A stretch of DNA of 64,000 nt from Pantoea deleyi (GCF_022647325.1 NZ_CP071405.1:3658001-3722000); one strand, 5' to 3'; counted from the first letter of the stretch, positions 44,330 through 54,785 are shown. Notes: generated by a model not told the origin, from the sequence alone. Made by a program: numbers and translations.

Positions 44330-44345
44330 TTGTTACCGGTAACAA
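44330..44345. promoter_or_regulatory. GntR/IdnR-like operator upstream of the gluconate dehydrogenase operon
   Basis: TTGTTACCGGTAACAA is a perfect 16-bp palindrome with the TGTTACC-GGTAACA core bound by the LacI-family gluconate regulators GntR and IdnR in E. coli. It lies about 95 bp before the small-subunit start and 167 bp before sbmA. Gluconate-responsive control of the operon is a natural inference. Confidence 0.65.
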
Positions 44346-44511
44346 ACCGCCATATTGTAACACTGCCGTTCACAAAGATTTAGTTCCAGGAAACAAAATC
44401 GCACAATTTCATTAACATCTATCCTCGTCCTGTCATGAGCAGAAACAACAGACTACAGACAGCGACAGGTCAAAAACGTTATAACAGGCAACACACAACA
44501 GCGGAGTGCCT

Positions 44512-45753
44512 ATGTTTAAGTCTTTTTTTCCGCGGCCAGCGCTGTTTTTCAGCTCTGCGGCTGTCTGGAGCTTAATTGCGATTTTTGCCTGGTTTGGCTT
44601 TGCCAGCGATTTGCCCGGCATCTGGCCCACGTTTGAAGCCGCGATCAAAGCGCCGCTGCCGACCACGGCCGCACGCTTTATCGCCGCCAGCCAGCTCTGG
44701 TTCTATCTCTATTACTGGATTATGGTCACGCTATTCGCCGTGGCCTGGCGGATTATCGATCCGCATCCGTGGCAGCGCTGGTCGGTGTGGGGCTCCGCGC
44801 TGATTATCTTTGTCACCTGGTTTGGTGTGCAGGTCGGGGTGGCGATTAACGCCTGGTATGGCCCCTTCTACGATCTCATTCAGAAAGCGCTGACCAAAGC
44901 GGGATCGGTCGAGATTTCAGCCTTTTATCATGAGGTGTTCGCCTTCCTGGGCATCGCACTGATCGCCGTGGTGATTGGCGTCCTTAACTCATTCTTTATC
45001 AGTCACTGGGTCTTCCGCTGGCGTAGCGCCATGAATAACTACTATATGCACAACTGGCAGCGTCTGCGTCATGTGGAAGGGGCCGCGCAGCGTGTGCAGG
45101 AAGACACCATGCGGTTTGCGACCACGCTGGAAAACTGGGGGGTCAGTTTTATTCAGGCGATTATGACGCTGGTGGCGTTTTTACCGGTGCTGGTGGCGCT
45201 CTCTCATCACGTTAAAGATATCCCCATTCTGGGCAACATTCCTTATGCGCTGGTGATTGCCGCGGTGCTCTGGTCGGTGTTTGGCACCGGGTTGCTGGCG
45301 CTGGTGGGGATCAAGCTGCCGGGACTGGAGTTCCGCAATCAGCGGGTGGAGGCGGCTTACCGTAAAGAGCTGGTCTACGGCGAAGATCATGCCGATCGCG
45401 CCAGGCCGCAGACGGTGCAGGAGCTGTTCAGCCAGGTGCGGGTGAACTACTTCCGCCTCTACTTCCACTATCTCTACTTCAACATCACCCGCATTCTCTA
45501 TCTGCAGGTCGATAACGTGTTTGGTCTGTTCCTGCTGTTCCCGTCGATTGTGGCAGGCACCATCACGCTGGGCTTACTCAACCAGATCACCAACGTGTTT
45601 GATCAGGTGCGCGGCTCATTCCAGTATCTGATCTCCTCCTGGTCCACGCTGATTGAGCTGATGTCGATCTACAAACGTCTGCGCAGCTTTGAGCAGATTC
45701 TGGATGATGTGCCGCACGATGAGATGATGCGCGAAGCGTCGGAAGAGGTGTAA
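44512..45753 (+). CDS. sbmA: Peptide antibiotic transporter SbmA
   Basis: A proton-driven inner membrane importer of microcins B17 and J25, bleomycin and proline-rich peptides. The 413-residue protein follows E. coli SbmA closely: MFKSFFPRP start, [62 protein letters not shown], and [28 protein letters not shown] (read across residues 330-357). The start is ATG 44512 with GGAG upstream. No yaiW follows. Its presence predicts sensitivity to SbmA-dependent peptides. Confidence 0.95.
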   Translation: MFKSFFPRPALFFSSAAVWSLIAIFAWFGFASDLPGIWPTFEAAIKAPLPTTAARFIAASQLWFYLYYWIMVTLFAVAWRIIDPHPWQRWSVWGSALIIFVTWFGVQVGVAINAWYGPFYDLIQKALTKAGSVEISAFYHEVFAFLGIALIAVVIGVLNSFFISHWVFRWRSAMNNYYMHNWQRLRHVEGAAQRVQEDTMRFATTLENWGVSFIQAIMTLVAFLPVLVALSHHVKDIPILGNIPYALVIAAVLWSVFGTGLLALVGIKLPGLEFRNQRVEAAYRKELVYGEDHADRARPQTVQELFSQVRVNYFRLYFHYLYFNITRILYLQVDNVFGLFLLFPSIVAGTITLGLLNQITNVFDQVRGSFQYLISSWSTLIELMSIYKRLRSFEQILDDVPHDEMMREASEEV

Positions 45754-45853
45754 CCACGGAAAGAAAACGGCCGGGCCGCTGTCTGGCGCGCCCGCTCCTG
45801 TCGCAGGACGCTTTCCGTACGGAACATACCGGCAGAAAAACCGTGCTATCCAG

Positions 45854-45875
45854 GCCCGCGAACGCGGGCTTTTTT
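45854..45875 (+). terminator. Terminator downstream of sbmA
   Basis: GCCCGCG and CGCGGGC surround AA and are followed by six T residues. Confidence 0.85.
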
Positions 45876-46159
45876 GCGGCCAGCGGCCAGGAGCACGGTC
45901 ATCGTCTGCCCCTTATAATCTTTTACGCGGGATGGAAAAGTTGCCGTGAGTGCGCTGCGCGCAGGTGAGATGGCGGTTGCAACGCCACGTTAAAATCGGG
46001 AGGGAAACGCCGCATGAAGGGGGAACGGCGCGCCGGAAGAAGGGTGGCCTTCCCGGCCTGAAGCGGCGGCACGGTGAACGCGGTTTTGCCGGTTAAGCCC
46101 CTCGTCCGCGTTAATTTCGGGTGAGCCGGGCCGCTTTGACGCTGCAGAACAACGCAGCC
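45876..46159. other. Intergenic region with GC-rich hairpins, no gene seen
   Basis: About 280 bp between the sbmA terminator and the DUF1471 gene. It holds several short inverted repeats (for example GAAGG-GTGG-CCTTC near 46037) and a 15-codon frame from ATG 46014 behind GGGAGGG. A structured RNA is possible, but I cannot support one. Confidence 0.35.
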
Positions 46160-46179
46160 AGGACGCCCGGAGGCGTCCT
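46160..46179 (-). terminator. Hairpin after the DUF1471 gene
   Basis: AGGACGCC and GGCGTCCT pair perfectly with a CGGA tetraloop, 25 bp beyond the DUF1471 stop. The T-tract is missing. Confidence 0.55.
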
Positions 46180-46203
46180 GTCAGCATAGAGGGTATGCGT
46201 GGC

Positions 46204-46413
46204 TTATTTCAGCAGCTCAGCGGTCATGTGAACGCCGTTGTTGGTGTAAGCTTCGGTGATTTTATATGAAGCACCAGCATCCTGAGCCTGGGCAGCGATT
46301 TTCGCTTCTGCACCATCCAGCGTAGAGTCGACGGCGGTCACAGATTGCGCAAAGCTGGCGAATGGCAGAACAGAGAGCGCGATAACAGCTGCAAAAGTTT
46401 TGATAGATTTCAT
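46204..46413 (-). CDS. DUF1471 (YdgH/BhsA/McbA-like) periplasmic protein
   Basis: A 69-residue secreted protein: signal peptide ending SFAQ, then a single DUF1471 domain of about 48 residues ending in the typical GVHMTAELLK. E. coli relatives (YhcN, BhsA, McbA, YahO) are stress-induced and affect biofilm formation or envelope stress. The ATG at 46413 has GAGGAA upstream. Single-gene unit. Which E. coli paralogue it matches best is unclear. Confidence 0.9.
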   Translation of the reverse strand: MKSIKTFAAVIALSVLPFASFAQSVTAVDSTLDGAEAKIAAQAQDAGASYKITEAYTNNGVHMTAELLK

Positions 46414-46590
46414 GGTCAATTCCTCGGTTAATTTTTATCAGGTAAGGCGTGCTGCCTTGTTGATAGATATATTAGCCCCGAAGTTGGTCAGTAAAAAGCG
46501 GAGTGATTTGCTTAACTCATTCAGTAAAACTGAATATAAAAAGCACATTTCGCACAGTTTTCGCTCAAAAGGTTAATAATCCAGATGCAA

Positions 46591-46619
46591 TAAAAAAGGC
46601 AGCATATCCTGCTGCCTTT
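46591..46619 (-). terminator. Terminator of the NepI-like MFS gene
   Basis: AAGGCAGCA and TGCTGCCTT form a 9-bp stem with a TATCC loop. On the minus strand it is followed by a T run (complement of 46592-46597). Confidence 0.88.
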
Positions 46620-46625
46620 GCGCGA

Positions 46626-47813
46626 TTAGCCGTGGTGTCTGACCCGGCTGAAGAGGGTCAGCGCGGCCAGCAGCATCAGCACCCCGCTGGCGACAAAGAC
46701 GCCGCCCGCACCGCGCAGATCAAACATCCAGCCGCCCGCCGCCGCCCCGACGGTAATCGCCAGCTGAATAGTGGCGACCAGCAGCCCGCCGCCCGATTCC
46801 GCATCGTCCGGTACCGCACGCGAAATCCAGGTTGACCAGCCGGTCGGCATCGAACCAAACGCCATTCCCCAGATCGCCACGCCCGCGCCGACCAGCCAGC
46901 CGACATGGCCAAACGTGACCAGCAGCAGCGCGGTAACGCTCATCAGCAGCGCCATCCCGCACAGCGTCAGCGACACGCTGCGGGTGACCAGGAAACCGGC
47001 CAGCGAGGTGCCCAAGAAGTTGGCCACGCCAAAGGCCAGCAGCGCCAGCGACAGCTGATTGAGGCTGAACTGCGCCACCCCCTCCAGGAACGGACGCAGG
47101 TAGGTAAAGAAGGCAAAGTGACCGGTAAACATCATGATTACCGCCAGCATCCCCCAGCGCATGACGCCTATCCGAAGCAGCGCCAGCACCCCGCCGTTGC
47201 GATCCCTGTTCTCTGCGGGCATGTCGGGCAGCGTAAAGAACTGCCACAGCAGCGCCACGCTGCCCAGTCCGGCGGTCAGCATAAAGATGTTACGCCAGCC
47301 CACCAGCCCGCCCAGATAGCTGCCCAGCGGGGTAGCGATAATCGTCGCCAGCGAGATACCGCTGAAGACAATCGAGAGCGCACGCGGCACCTGGTCGGTG
47401 GGCACCAGCCGCATGGTGATAGCGGTCGAGAGCGTCCAGAATCCCCCGATGGCCATCCCCAGCAGCACCCGCGCCAGCAGGATCACCGTCAGGTCAGCCG
47501 CAAAGGCCACCATCAGCGCCGAAGCGATCAGCAGCAGCGAGAAGACCAGCATCACGATGCGGCGATCGATACGGCGTGTGACGCTGCCGATGACCAGGCT
47601 GGTAAACAGCGCCACCAGCGCCGTGACGGTCACGGTCTGTCCCGCCTGCCCTTCTGAGACGCCCAGACTGTGGGCCATCGGCGTCAGCAGACTGACGGGT
47701 AAAAATTCGGCGGTAATCAGGCTGAACACCCCAAACGCCATCGCAAAGACCGCGCCCCACGCGGGACGGGTAGGCGAGGAAACCTCATCAGCCACTTCGG
47801 TTGTCAGACTCAT
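46626..47813 (-). CDS. MFS exporter, NepI-like (DHA1 family)
   Basis: A 395-residue, 12-helix antiporter. It resembles E. coli NepI, a purine ribonucleoside exporter, in EFLPVSLLTPMAHSLGVSEG, GGFWTLSTAITMRLVP, ATPLGSYLGGLVGWRNIF and the C-terminal PTGWSTWISRAVPDDAESGG. I start at 47813 (GGAG seven bases upstream); a longer frame reaches into the intergenic region. It is divergent from an AraC-family gene that probably controls it. Substrate is not certain. Confidence 0.85.
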   Translation of the reverse strand: MSLTTEVADEVSSPTRPAWGAVFAMAFGVFSLITAEFLPVSLLTPMAHSLGVSEGQAGQTVTVTALVALFTSLVIGSVTRRIDRRIVMLVFSLLLIASALMVAFAADLTVILLARVLLGMAIGGFWTLSTAITMRLVPTDQVPRALSIVFSGISLATIIATPLGSYLGGLVGWRNIFMLTAGLGSVALLWQFFTLPDMPAENRDRNGGVLALLRIGVMRWGMLAVIMMFTGHFAFFTYLRPFLEGVAQFSLNQLSLALLAFGVANFLGTSLAGFLVTRSVSLTLCGMALLMSVTALLLVTFGHVGWLVGAGVAIWGMAFGSMPTGWSTWISRAVPDDAESGGGLLVATIQLAITVGAAAGGWMFDLRGAGGVFVASGVLMLLAALTLFSRVRHHG

Positions 47814-47918
47814 GCTGCTTCTCCGGAAGATAAAAAAAGTGAGTCTGAGGATAGAGTGTCGCATCAGGACGATCTATGATGCTTACACCTTCATTTTTGA
47901 TAATTCGTCTGGAATGCT

Positions 47919-48884
47919 ATGAGCCATTATGGAGATCTGACCAGCGAACTGCTGATGGGCATGCGTCTGTATGGCGTCAACTACCAGCGTATCGCGGTCA
48001 GTGCGCCGTTCGGACTGCATTACGACTCTGCGCCGGGCCGGGCGCAGTTTCACTTTGTCGGACGCGGTTCGCTGCTGGTGCGCAGTGCCTCCGGTGAGCT
48101 GATCCAGCTCAACAGTGGCGATGCGCTGCTGGTGCCGCACGGTAAGCCGCACAGCCTGATTTCAGGCGAAGAGGCCGCCTGCCAGTGTATTAAGAACATG
48201 GCGAGCAAGCCGCTCTGCGACAGCGTCTGCACCATCGCCGCGCCGGAAGGCGCCTGTGATGACGAGCACAGCGTGCTGCTGTTCAGCGCCTGCATGGCGT
48301 TTGAGCTGGGCGGGATGCAGCCGCTGATCAACACCATGCCGGATGTGATGCTGGTGAGCACCCTGCTGTCGCAGTATCCGGAAATACAGCCGATTCTGGC
48401 GGCGATGGAGCGGGAGTCCCGCACCCGCCAGGCCGGGTTCGCCGGGATTCTGTCGCGTCTGGCCGATGTGGTCGCCGCCCTGATCGTGCGCGGCTGGGTG
48501 GAGAACGGCTGCGGAGAGTCCAGCGGACTGGTGCAGGCGATGCGCGATCCCCGCCTCAGCCAGGCGATAGCCGCCATGCATCGCGAGCCGGGCGAAAACT
48601 GGACGGTCGCGCGGCTGGCCAGCGTGGCGGGCTGTTCACGCTCGGTGTTTGCCGGACGGTTTCTCAACGCCACCGGCATGACGCCCTTGCGCTACCTGAC
48701 GGAATTGCGGATGCGTCTGGCGGTGCAGCGGATTGTGAACCACGGTGAAGCGGTGGAAGCCGTAGCGTTTCATCTCGGCTACGGCTCGATTGCGGCGTTC
48801 AGTCGCGCCTTTAAGCGGATTGTCGGCCAGTCACCGGGGGCGCTGCGGGCCGGACGCGACGGCCCGCAGGCGCTGGCGTCTTAA
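47919..48884 (+). CDS. AraC-family transcriptional regulator with cupin domain
   Basis: A 321-residue regulator. The N-terminal cupin-type sensor domain (FHFVGRGSLLVRSASGELIQLNSGDALLVPHGKPH) covers about residues 44-78, and the C-terminal third has two helix-turn-helix units (TVARLASVAGCSRSVFAGRF and AVEAVAFHLGYGSIAAFSRAF). It resembles regulators set divergently from MFS exporters, as here with the NepI-like gene 105 bp away. Four cysteines in the middle of the protein (CQCIKN, CDSVC) could give redox or metal sensitivity. Confidence 0.9.
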   Translation: MSHYGDLTSELLMGMRLYGVNYQRIAVSAPFGLHYDSAPGRAQFHFVGRGSLLVRSASGELIQLNSGDALLVPHGKPHSLISGEEAACQCIKNMASKPLCDSVCTIAAPEGACDDEHSVLLFSACMAFELGGMQPLINTMPDVMLVSTLLSQYPEIQPILAAMERESRTRQAGFAGILSRLADVVAALIVRGWVENGCGESSGLVQAMRDPRLSQAIAAMHREPGENWTVARLASVAGCSRSVFAGRFLNATGMTPLRYLTELRMRLAVQRIVNHGEAVEAVAFHLGYGSIAAFSRAFKRIVGQSPGALRAGRDGPQALAS

Positions 48885-48906
48885 TCCGGCGCCTCAGGCT
48901 TTTCGC

Positions 48907-50451
48907 TTAACGGAAGACGCTGATCGCCTCCACCAGACGGTTAGCCTGATGGGTCATACGATCGGACGCCTCGGCGCTTTCGGTCACGCGGGCGGCATTC
49001 TGATGAGTGATGTCATCAAGATCTTCCACCGCAGTGCTGACCTCGCTGAGCGCCGTCGCCTGTTCCGCGGTCGCGGCGCTGATCTGGGCAATCAGCGCGG
49101 TCACGTTCTGCACCTGTGAGACGATATCCTGCATGGTCATGCCCGCCGCGCTGGCGTGACTATTGCCCGACTGAACGCGGCTGGCGCTGGTTTCCACCAG
49201 CGTTTTGATTTCGCTGGCGGCTTTGGCGCTGCGCTGCGCGAGGCTGCGTACTTCCCCTGCCACCACCGCAAAACCTTTGCCCTGCTCGCCTGCCCGCGCC
49301 GCTTCGACAGCGGCGTTGAGCGCCAGAATATTGGTCTGGAAAGCAATGCCGTCGATCACGCTGGTAATATTAGCGATCCGCTTTGAACTGTCGGCAATTT
49401 CGCCCATGATGCCCATCATCTCGTTCATCACGTTACCGCCTTTGATGGCGGCGTTGCTGGTGTCGGCCGACAGCATATTCACTTCGCTGGCCGTTTCGGT
49501 GTTGCTCTTCACCGTGGCGGTCATTTCGTTCATGGTGGCGGCCGTCTGCTGCACGTTGGCGGCGGCCTGCTCGGTCCGGCGGCTCAGCTCACTGTTACTG
49601 CGGGCGATGGCGTCGCTGGCGCTTAAGACATTGATCGCCTGACCGCTGACATCATCCACCAGCCAGCGAAACATCAGACCGAGCTGGCCGATAGCGCGCA
49701 GGGTCACGCCGATCTCATCCACCCGATCCATCGGGTCTACTTTGTGATTCGCTCCGGTCGCGACGCTCAGCGCCTGCTGACACATCCGTTCGACAGGACG
49801 CGACACCTGCTGCTCCAGCCACAGAGTGGCGAGCAGAAGCAGACCTGCCATGCCCGCGCTGAAGCCCGCCAGCGCCGCCGGCGTCATGCCCAGCGCCCAG
49901 ACGCCGGCGAGGGAGAGCGGCAGCAGCAGCAGCAGGGTGCTGCGGATCCGCCAGCGCAGGGGCAGCGTCTTCAGAAGAGAAAACGGACGACGCCAGCCGC
50001 TGTGGATCAGCAGGCCTTTGTAAAAGCGTCGTCCTCTGGCACGTCCCTCGCGAAAATCCTGATAGCGCGCTTCGCTCTGCCGCACCTCTTCTGCCGTCGG
50101 TTTGGTCCGCACTGACATGTAGCCCTGCACTTTGCCGTCACGCACGACCGGAATGGCGTTCGCTCTTACCCAGTAGTGATCGCCATTTTTACGGCGGTTT
50201 TTGACCAGCGCGGTCCAGGGTTCGCCCTGTTTTAACGTCGCCCACATGTCGGCAAAGGCTTCTGGCGGCATATCGGGATGACGGACGAGGTTATGCGGCT
50301 GTCCATTGATCTCGTCGGCAGTGAATCCACTCACGTCGATAAAGGCATCATTTGCGTAGGTGATATAGCTATTGAGATCGGTGGTCGACATCAGGGTCGC
50401 ATGATCGTCAAACAGATATTCATGCTGAGAGACAGGTTGATTGTTACGCAT
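48907..50451 (-). CDS. aer: Aerotaxis receptor Aer
   Basis: A 514-residue methyl-accepting-type transducer that senses cellular redox state through FAD bound to an N-terminal PAS domain. [17 protein letters not shown] and [13 protein letters not shown]...FADMW match E. coli Aer. A short membrane-spanning segment (about residues 165-210) has no large periplasmic loop, then HAMP and the signalling tip with [35 protein letters not shown] (read near residues 365-400). Single-gene unit. No clear sigma-28 box was found upstream, though aer is a flagellar-class gene in E. coli. Confidence 0.94.
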   Translation of the reverse strand: MRNNQPVSQHEYLFDDHATLMSTTDLNSYITYANDAFIDVSGFTADEINGQPHNLVRHPDMPPEAFADMWATLKQGEPWTALVKNRRKNGDHYWVRANAIPVVRDGKVQGYMSVRTKPTAEEVRQSEARYQDFREGRARGRRFYKGLLIHSGWRRPFSLLKTLPLRWRIRSTLLLLLPLSLAGVWALGMTPAALAGFSAGMAGLLLLATLWLEQQVSRPVERMCQQALSVATGANHKVDPMDRVDEIGVTLRAIGQLGLMFRWLVDDVSGQAINVLSASDAIARSNSELSRRTEQAAANVQQTAATMNEMTATVKSNTETASEVNMLSADTSNAAIKGGNVMNEMMGIMGEIADSSKRIANITSVIDGIAFQTNILALNAAVEAARAGEQGKGFAVVAGEVRSLAQRSAKAASEIKTLVETSASRVQSGNSHASAAGMTMQDIVSQVQNVTALIAQISAATAEQATALSEVSTAVEDLDDITHQNAARVTESAEASDRMTHQANRLVEAISVFR

Positions 50452-50597
50452 TACGGGTCCTTAAAAACCCGGCGTTTGCACGCGACAGCCGGAGAGCCTG
50501 CGTGTAAACGGCGGGCTGAGAGATAACGATTACCATTTTTTATGTTTTCGGCATCATTTGGGACTCTCTTTAGTGTTTTTGTTAAATTTCCGCCGCG

Positions 50598-50622
50598 AAA
50601 AAAGCCACTTTGCAGCGGCTTT
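50598..50622 (-). terminator. Terminator of murQP
   Basis: AAAGCC and GGCTTT with an inner CT/AG pair form the stem. On the minus strand it is followed by TTT, beyond the murP stop. Confidence 0.75.
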
Positions 50623-50677
50623 CACACTTTTACCGATATTTTATCTGTTAGCCCGGCTGGAGGGTTCGGCCCATCCG

Positions 50678-52132
50678 TCAGCTCAGATCGACACCCCGGC
50701 AGCCAAACCACCAGGTCAGCAGGAAGCCGCCGGTCCAGGCCACAATCAGCCCCGCCAGATAAACGGCCATACCGGCAAAGATCCCCTGGCTGGAGGTCAT
50801 CAGCGGCAGCGTGACCAGCCCGGACGGCCCGAAGACGGTGTTCATCCCGACCGGCAGCCCCAGCCACGCCACCAGGCCGATGAAGAAGCCGCCCAGCGCC
50901 CCGCCGCCACAGGCGGTGATAAAGGGCTTGAGGCGCGGCAGCGTCACCCCGTAAATCAGCGGTTCACCGACGCCCAGCAGACCCGGCACAATCGCCCCTT
51001 TGATCTGCGCCCGCAGCAGCGCGTCCTTTTCGGCTTTACACCACAGGGCCAGCGAGGCGCCGACCTGCCCTGCACCAGCCATCGCCAGAATCGGGAACAG
51101 TGAGTTGAAGCCCTGCGTCTCCATCAGCGCAAAGTAGACCGGGATAAAGCCCTGATGGATGCCGAACATCACCGCGATCAGGAACAGACCCGCCAGCACC
51201 GCACAGCCAAAGGGGTTGTTGTTGAGATGGATAAACAGCCACGACATCCCTTTAAACAGTTCGCCACCCAGCGGCATGATCAGCAGATAGGTGATAGCGC
51301 CCGTGATCAGCAGGGTAAACAGCGAAGTGAGGATCATATCGAGATTGTCGGGAATGATTCTGCGCAGCTGTTTCTCAATCCATGCGCCGATCATCGCCGC
51401 CATCAGCACGCCGATAATGTTACCGCGCGGGTCGATCGTCAGGCCGAAAAAGCTCTCCATGCCGCTGTAGTAGCCGGTCGTGGCGGTCGGCACATAGCCG
51501 AGCACAAACAGCGAGGCGATAATCGCGCCGTTCACGCCGCTGCCGCCAAACGCCTTCTGTGCGTTGTAGCCAATCAGGATGCTGAGAAAGGTGAACAGCC
51601 CTTTGCCAAAGACCTTCATGTAGGCCACGGTGTGCAGCAGCCAGGGCGCATGATCGCCGGGTGCATTGAGATGGAGACTCTGTTCTATCAATGTTGCAAA
51701 GCCCAGCAGCAGCCCGGCACCGATGAAGCCGGGGATCAGCGGCGTGAAGATGGTCGCGAAGCGTGACAGAAACTGATGCACGCCGCTGGTCTGTTTCGCC
51801 CTGAGCTGCTGCTTTTTCTGCGCCGCCAGCTGGCTGAGTGCCACCGCGTCATCCTGCGGTGGCCGGGCGGTGTCATCCTGCGCCAGCAGCTCCTGCATTC
51901 CCTCAGCGGCGGTCTGCGCTTTACCGGGGCCGACAACGATCTGTAACTGGGCGTCGCTGTCGATAACGCCCAGCACGCCGGACAGGCTTTTTAACCGCTT
52001 CACATCCGCCTGCTCCGGCTGATTAAGCGTAAGCCGGAGCCGCGTCATACAGTGACCACAGGCCGCGATATTCTGCGCGCCACCGACCGCCTGCAGGATC
52101 TCACGCAACAGTGCTTCGGTGATTCTGGCCAT
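50678..52132 (-). CDS. murP: PTS N-acetylmuramic acid transporter, EIIBC component MurP
   Basis: Imports and phosphorylates N-acetylmuramic acid to the 6-phosphate. The 484-residue protein has an N-terminal EIIB domain with phospho-acceptor C28 in [11 protein letters not shown] and a C-terminal EIIC with about ten helices, including [19 protein letters not shown] and [13 protein letters not shown]. No EIIA is fused, so it should use a glucose-type EIIA, as E. coli MurP does. Its start overlaps the murQ stop by ATGA. Confidence 0.94.
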   Translation of the reverse strand: MARITEALLREILQAVGGAQNIAACGHCMTRLRLTLNQPEQADVKRLKSLSGVLGVIDSDAQLQIVVGPGKAQTAAEGMQELLAQDDTARPPQDDAVALSQLAAQKKQQLRAKQTSGVHQFLSRFATIFTPLIPGFIGAGLLLGFATLIEQSLHLNAPGDHAPWLLHTVAYMKVFGKGLFTFLSILIGYNAQKAFGGSGVNGAIIASLFVLGYVPTATTGYYSGMESFFGLTIDPRGNIIGVLMAAMIGAWIEKQLRRIIPDNLDMILTSLFTLLITGAITYLLIMPLGGELFKGMSWLFIHLNNNPFGCAVLAGLFLIAVMFGIHQGFIPVYFALMETQGFNSLFPILAMAGAGQVGASLALWCKAEKDALLRAQIKGAIVPGLLGVGEPLIYGVTLPRLKPFITACGGGALGGFFIGLVAWLGLPVGMNTVFGPSGLVTLPLMTSSQGIFAGMAVYLAGLIVAWTGGFLLTWWFGCRGVDLS

Positions 52133-53043
52133 CAGCGTGCTCCCGCTGCCTGCAGCGCCTGACGGATAAAGCCCTGATGCTGGCTCAGCAGCGTTTTCGC
52201 GGTATCGGCATCCAGATCGGCCAGCACCATCAGGATGGCGGTTTTGCAGTGACCGCCGCAGGCGGAGAGCGCGGCGCGGGCGGTGGCGTCATCGCACGCC
52301 GTCGCCTGCATGACGATGTTGACCTGGCGCTGCACCAGCTTCTGGTTGGTCGCCTCCACATCCACCATCAGGTTGCCATACACTTTGCCGCTGCGGATCA
52401 TCGATCCGGTGGTGAGCATGTTGAGCACCAGTTTCTGCGCCGTGCCCGCTTTCATGCGTGAGGAGCCGGTGACCACTTCCGGGCCGACGACCGGCGTGAG
52501 CGCAATGGCGGCAACCTGTGACATTGCGCTGCCCGGATTGCAGGTGAGCGCCACGGTGGTTGCGCCAAGCGCGTTCGCGTATGCCAGCGCCCCCAGCACG
52601 TAAGGGGTACGGCCGCTGGCGGCGATCCCCACCAGCACATCGTGGCGGCTGAAGTGAATCGCTTTCAGATCCTGCGCGCCCTGCTCCCGGTTATCCTCGG
52701 CATTTTCGACCGCCTGCAGGATGGCGGTGTGGCCGCCCGCAATCAGGCCGATCACCTGATCGCGCGGGGTGCCAAAGGTGGGCGGGCATTCGCTGGCATC
52801 CAGTATGCCCAGTCGTCCGGAGGTGCCCGCACCGGCGTAGATCAGTCGTCCCCCGGCCTGAAACGCCGCGCAGATGGCGTCAACGGCTTCCGCAATCTGC
52901 GGCACAATCGCCTCAACCGCCAGCGCCACCTTTTTGTCTTCGTCATTAATGACGCGCAGCATCGCCTCCGTAGAGAGTTCGTCAATGTTCTGGCTGGCCG
53001 GGTTGCGGCCTTCGGTGATCATCTGGCTCAGGTCGAGTTTCAT
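52132..53043 (-). CDS. murQ: N-acetylmuramic acid 6-phosphate etherase MurQ
   Basis: Cleaves the lactyl ether of N-acetylmuramic acid 6-phosphate to give N-acetylglucosamine 6-phosphate and D-lactate. The 303-residue protein has the SIS fold with [42 protein letters not shown] and [22 protein letters not shown] start at ATG 53043 (GGAG six bases upstream); ATG 53055 has no ribosome site. First gene of the murQP operon. E. coli has murR divergently upstream; here there is none. Confidence 0.95.
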   Translation of the reverse strand: MKLDLSQMITEGRNPASQNIDELSTEAMLRVINDEDKKVALAVEAIVPQIAEAVDAICAAFQAGGRLIYAGAGTSGRLGILDASECPPTFGTPRDQVIGLIAGGHTAILQAVENAEDNREQGAQDLKAIHFSRHDVLVGIAASGRTPYVLGALAYANALGATTVALTCNPGSAMSQVAAIALTPVVGPEVVTGSSRMKAGTAQKLVLNMLTTGSMIRSGKVYGNLMVDVEATNQKLVQRQVNIVMQATACDDATARAALSACGGHCKTAILMVLADLDADTAKTLLSQHQGFIRQALQAAGAR

Positions 53044-53080
53044 GGCGGGCTCCATAAAGGAATAAATTATTCAAACTTAG

Positions 53081-53108
53081 CGCTATCATAGCGAATGATT
53101 AATTCATT
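53081..53108. promoter_or_regulatory. Adjacent dyads upstream of murQ, candidate operator
   Basis: CGCTA-TCA-TAGCG (53081-53093) and AATGA-TTAAT-TCATT (53094-53108) abut about 40 bp before the murQ start. On the minus strand the first contains a TATGAT -10-like box, so a bound protein would cover the promoter. Confidence 0.4.
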
Positions 53109-53436
53109 GAGTGAGATCTTTTTTCAATGGATGCGGGGTAAGTCATGTTACAGCGGTCGGGCTGACCCGCGGTGCGTTTACGCAGGCTGCCTGACATGCG
53201 TAAACGGAGGCTGTGATTTGCCAGGCGGCGGCGTGGCCGGGCAATCGGAACCGGTCCGAAACGGTTCACCCGATCGTCAGGCTGCATACGTCATCCATGC
53301 TGCCCGGCCTGCGTGGGACGCTTTCCTTTTCAGGTGACCCGTTTGGCTGCAGGTTGCTCTGTGGCGGCTGACAGGGTCTCTGGCAGGGATTACCCAGGCG
53401 CCTTTCGATCAGACGCCCACAAATGCCCGGCAAACA

Positions 53437-53466
53437 AAAAGGGCCCAACTTTCGTTGAGCCCTTTT
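53437..53466 (-). terminator. Terminator of gltP
   Basis: AAAAGGGC-C-CAAC and GTTG-A-GCCCTTTT pair with one mismatch over TTTC. On the minus strand it is followed by TTTTTG. Confidence 0.87.
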
Positions 53467-53483
53467 CTGCATCGGAACCGCGA

Positions 53484-54785
53484 TCAGCCTGCGGTCTGTG
53501 TCCGCAACTGCAGTTCATACTGTTTTGCCTGTTCGGCGTCGAACTGGTTTTCCCAGCGGGCAATCACCAGCACCGCCAGCGCGTTACCGACCACGTTCAG
53601 CGCGGTACGCGCCATATCCATGATACGGTCAACACCGGCGATAAACGCCAGGCCTTCCAGCGGAATGCCGACGCTGCCCAGCGTCGCCAGCAGCACCACG
53701 AACGAGACACCCGGCACGCCAGCGATCCCTTTTGAGGTCACCATCAGCGTCAGTACCAGCACGATCTCGTCGGTCAGCGACAGGTCGATGCCATAGAGCT
53801 GGGCAATAAAGATTGCCGCGATACTCTGATAGAGCGTCGATCCATCCAGGTTGAACGAGTAACCGGTCGGCACCACGAAGCTGGTAATCGCTTTCGGCGC
53901 GCCGTAGGCTTCCATCTTCTCCATGATACGCGGTAACACGGTTTCTGAGCTGGAGGTCGAGTAAGAGAGGATCAGCTCATCTTTCAGGATACGCATCAGC
54001 GTGGTGATCCGCAGCTTACAGAAGCGCGCCACCCCACCCAGCACCACAAAGGCGAAGAAGAGGATCGCCGCGTAAACCAGCAGCACCAGCTTCGCCAGTG
54101 GCCACAGTGAGGCGAAGCCGAAGTTCGCAATGGTCACCGCAATCAGCGCAAATACCCCTACCGGCGCATAACGCATGATCATGTGGGTCACTTTAAACAT
54201 CGCTTCAGAAACGCCACGGAACAGGTTCACCAGCGGATCGCGCTGCGCTGACGGCAGTGACGACAGGCCTAAGCCAAACAGCACCGAGAAAAAGATAATC
54301 GGCAGCATGTCGCCCTTCGCCATGGAAGCGAAGATGTTCTGCGGGATCAGCGACAGAATCGTGGTCACCAGGCTGTGCGGGCCACCCTGGACTTCTGCCG
54401 TTGTCGCTTCATATTTAGAGATGTCCACCGTTGCCAGCGTTGACATATCGATGCCGGTGCCGGGTTGAAATACGTTGGCCAGCGTAATACCGACCACAAT
54501 GGCAATGGTGGTGATCACTTCAAAGTAGAGAATCGTTTTGACGCCGATGCGTCCCAGCTTCTTTGCATCACCGACGCCAGCGATGCCGACAATCAGGGAT
54601 GAAATCACAATCGGTACCACAATCATCTTGATAAGATGAATAAAGATATCGCCCGCAGGACTGAGAATGTTGGTGACTAACCATTCACGATTGTCTGGCT
54701 GATTATGCAACACAGCACCCACGATGATACCAAGCACCAGGGCTGTCAGAATCTGCCAGGCCAGGCTGATTTTAAAACCTTTCAT
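53484..54785 (-). CDS. gltP: Proton/glutamate-aspartate symporter GltP
   Basis: A 433-residue dicarboxylate/amino acid:cation symporter (DAACS family), eight helices and two re-entrant hairpins. The substrate and coupling motifs are clear: SYSTSSSETVLPRIMEKME in HP1, PTGYSFNLDGSTLYQSIAAIF in helix 7, SKGIAGVPGVSFVVLLATL in HP2 and GVDRIMDMARTALNVVGNALA in helix 8. In E. coli gltP is also near acs, with the nrf operon between; nrf is absent here. Confidence 0.93.
   Translation of the reverse strand: MKGFKISLAWQILTALVLGIIVGAVLHNQPDNREWLVTNILSPAGDIFIHLIKMIVVPIVISSLIVGIAGVGDAKKLGRIGVKTILYFEVITTIAIVVGITLANVFQPGTGIDMSTLATVDISKYEATTAEVQGGPHSLVTTILSLIPQNIFASMAKGDMLPIIFFSVLFGLGLSSLPSAQRDPLVNLFRGVSEAMFKVTHMIMRYAPVGVFALIAVTIANFGFASLWPLAKLVLLVYAAILFFAFVVLGGVARFCKLRITTLMRILKDELILSYSTSSSETVLPRIMEKMEAYGAPKAITSFVVPTGYSFNLDGSTLYQSIAAIFIAQLYGIDLSLTDEIVLVLTLMVTSKGIAGVPGVSFVVLLATLGSVGIPLEGLAFIAGVDRIMDMARTALNVVGNALAVLVIARWENQFDAEQAKQYELQLRTQTAG

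Larger units (their letters stand above)
53044..53483. other. Intergenic region between murQ and gltP, without murR
   Basis: About 440 bp with no convincing gene. The murQ-proximal part carries the promoter and dyads at 53081-53108; the gltP-proximal end carries a terminator. The middle (53140-53420) is GC-rich and featureless. Confidence 0.5.

Noticed and set aside
28514..45753. Functional link between the candidate microcin and SbmA
   Set aside because: The genes are 16 kb apart, SbmA imports other microcin classes, and class II microcins use different receptors.
46014..46061. 15-codon basic peptide frame behind GGGAGGG downstream of sbmA
   Set aside because: Too short to support, in a structured GC-rich region, with no gene positioned for it to act as a leader.
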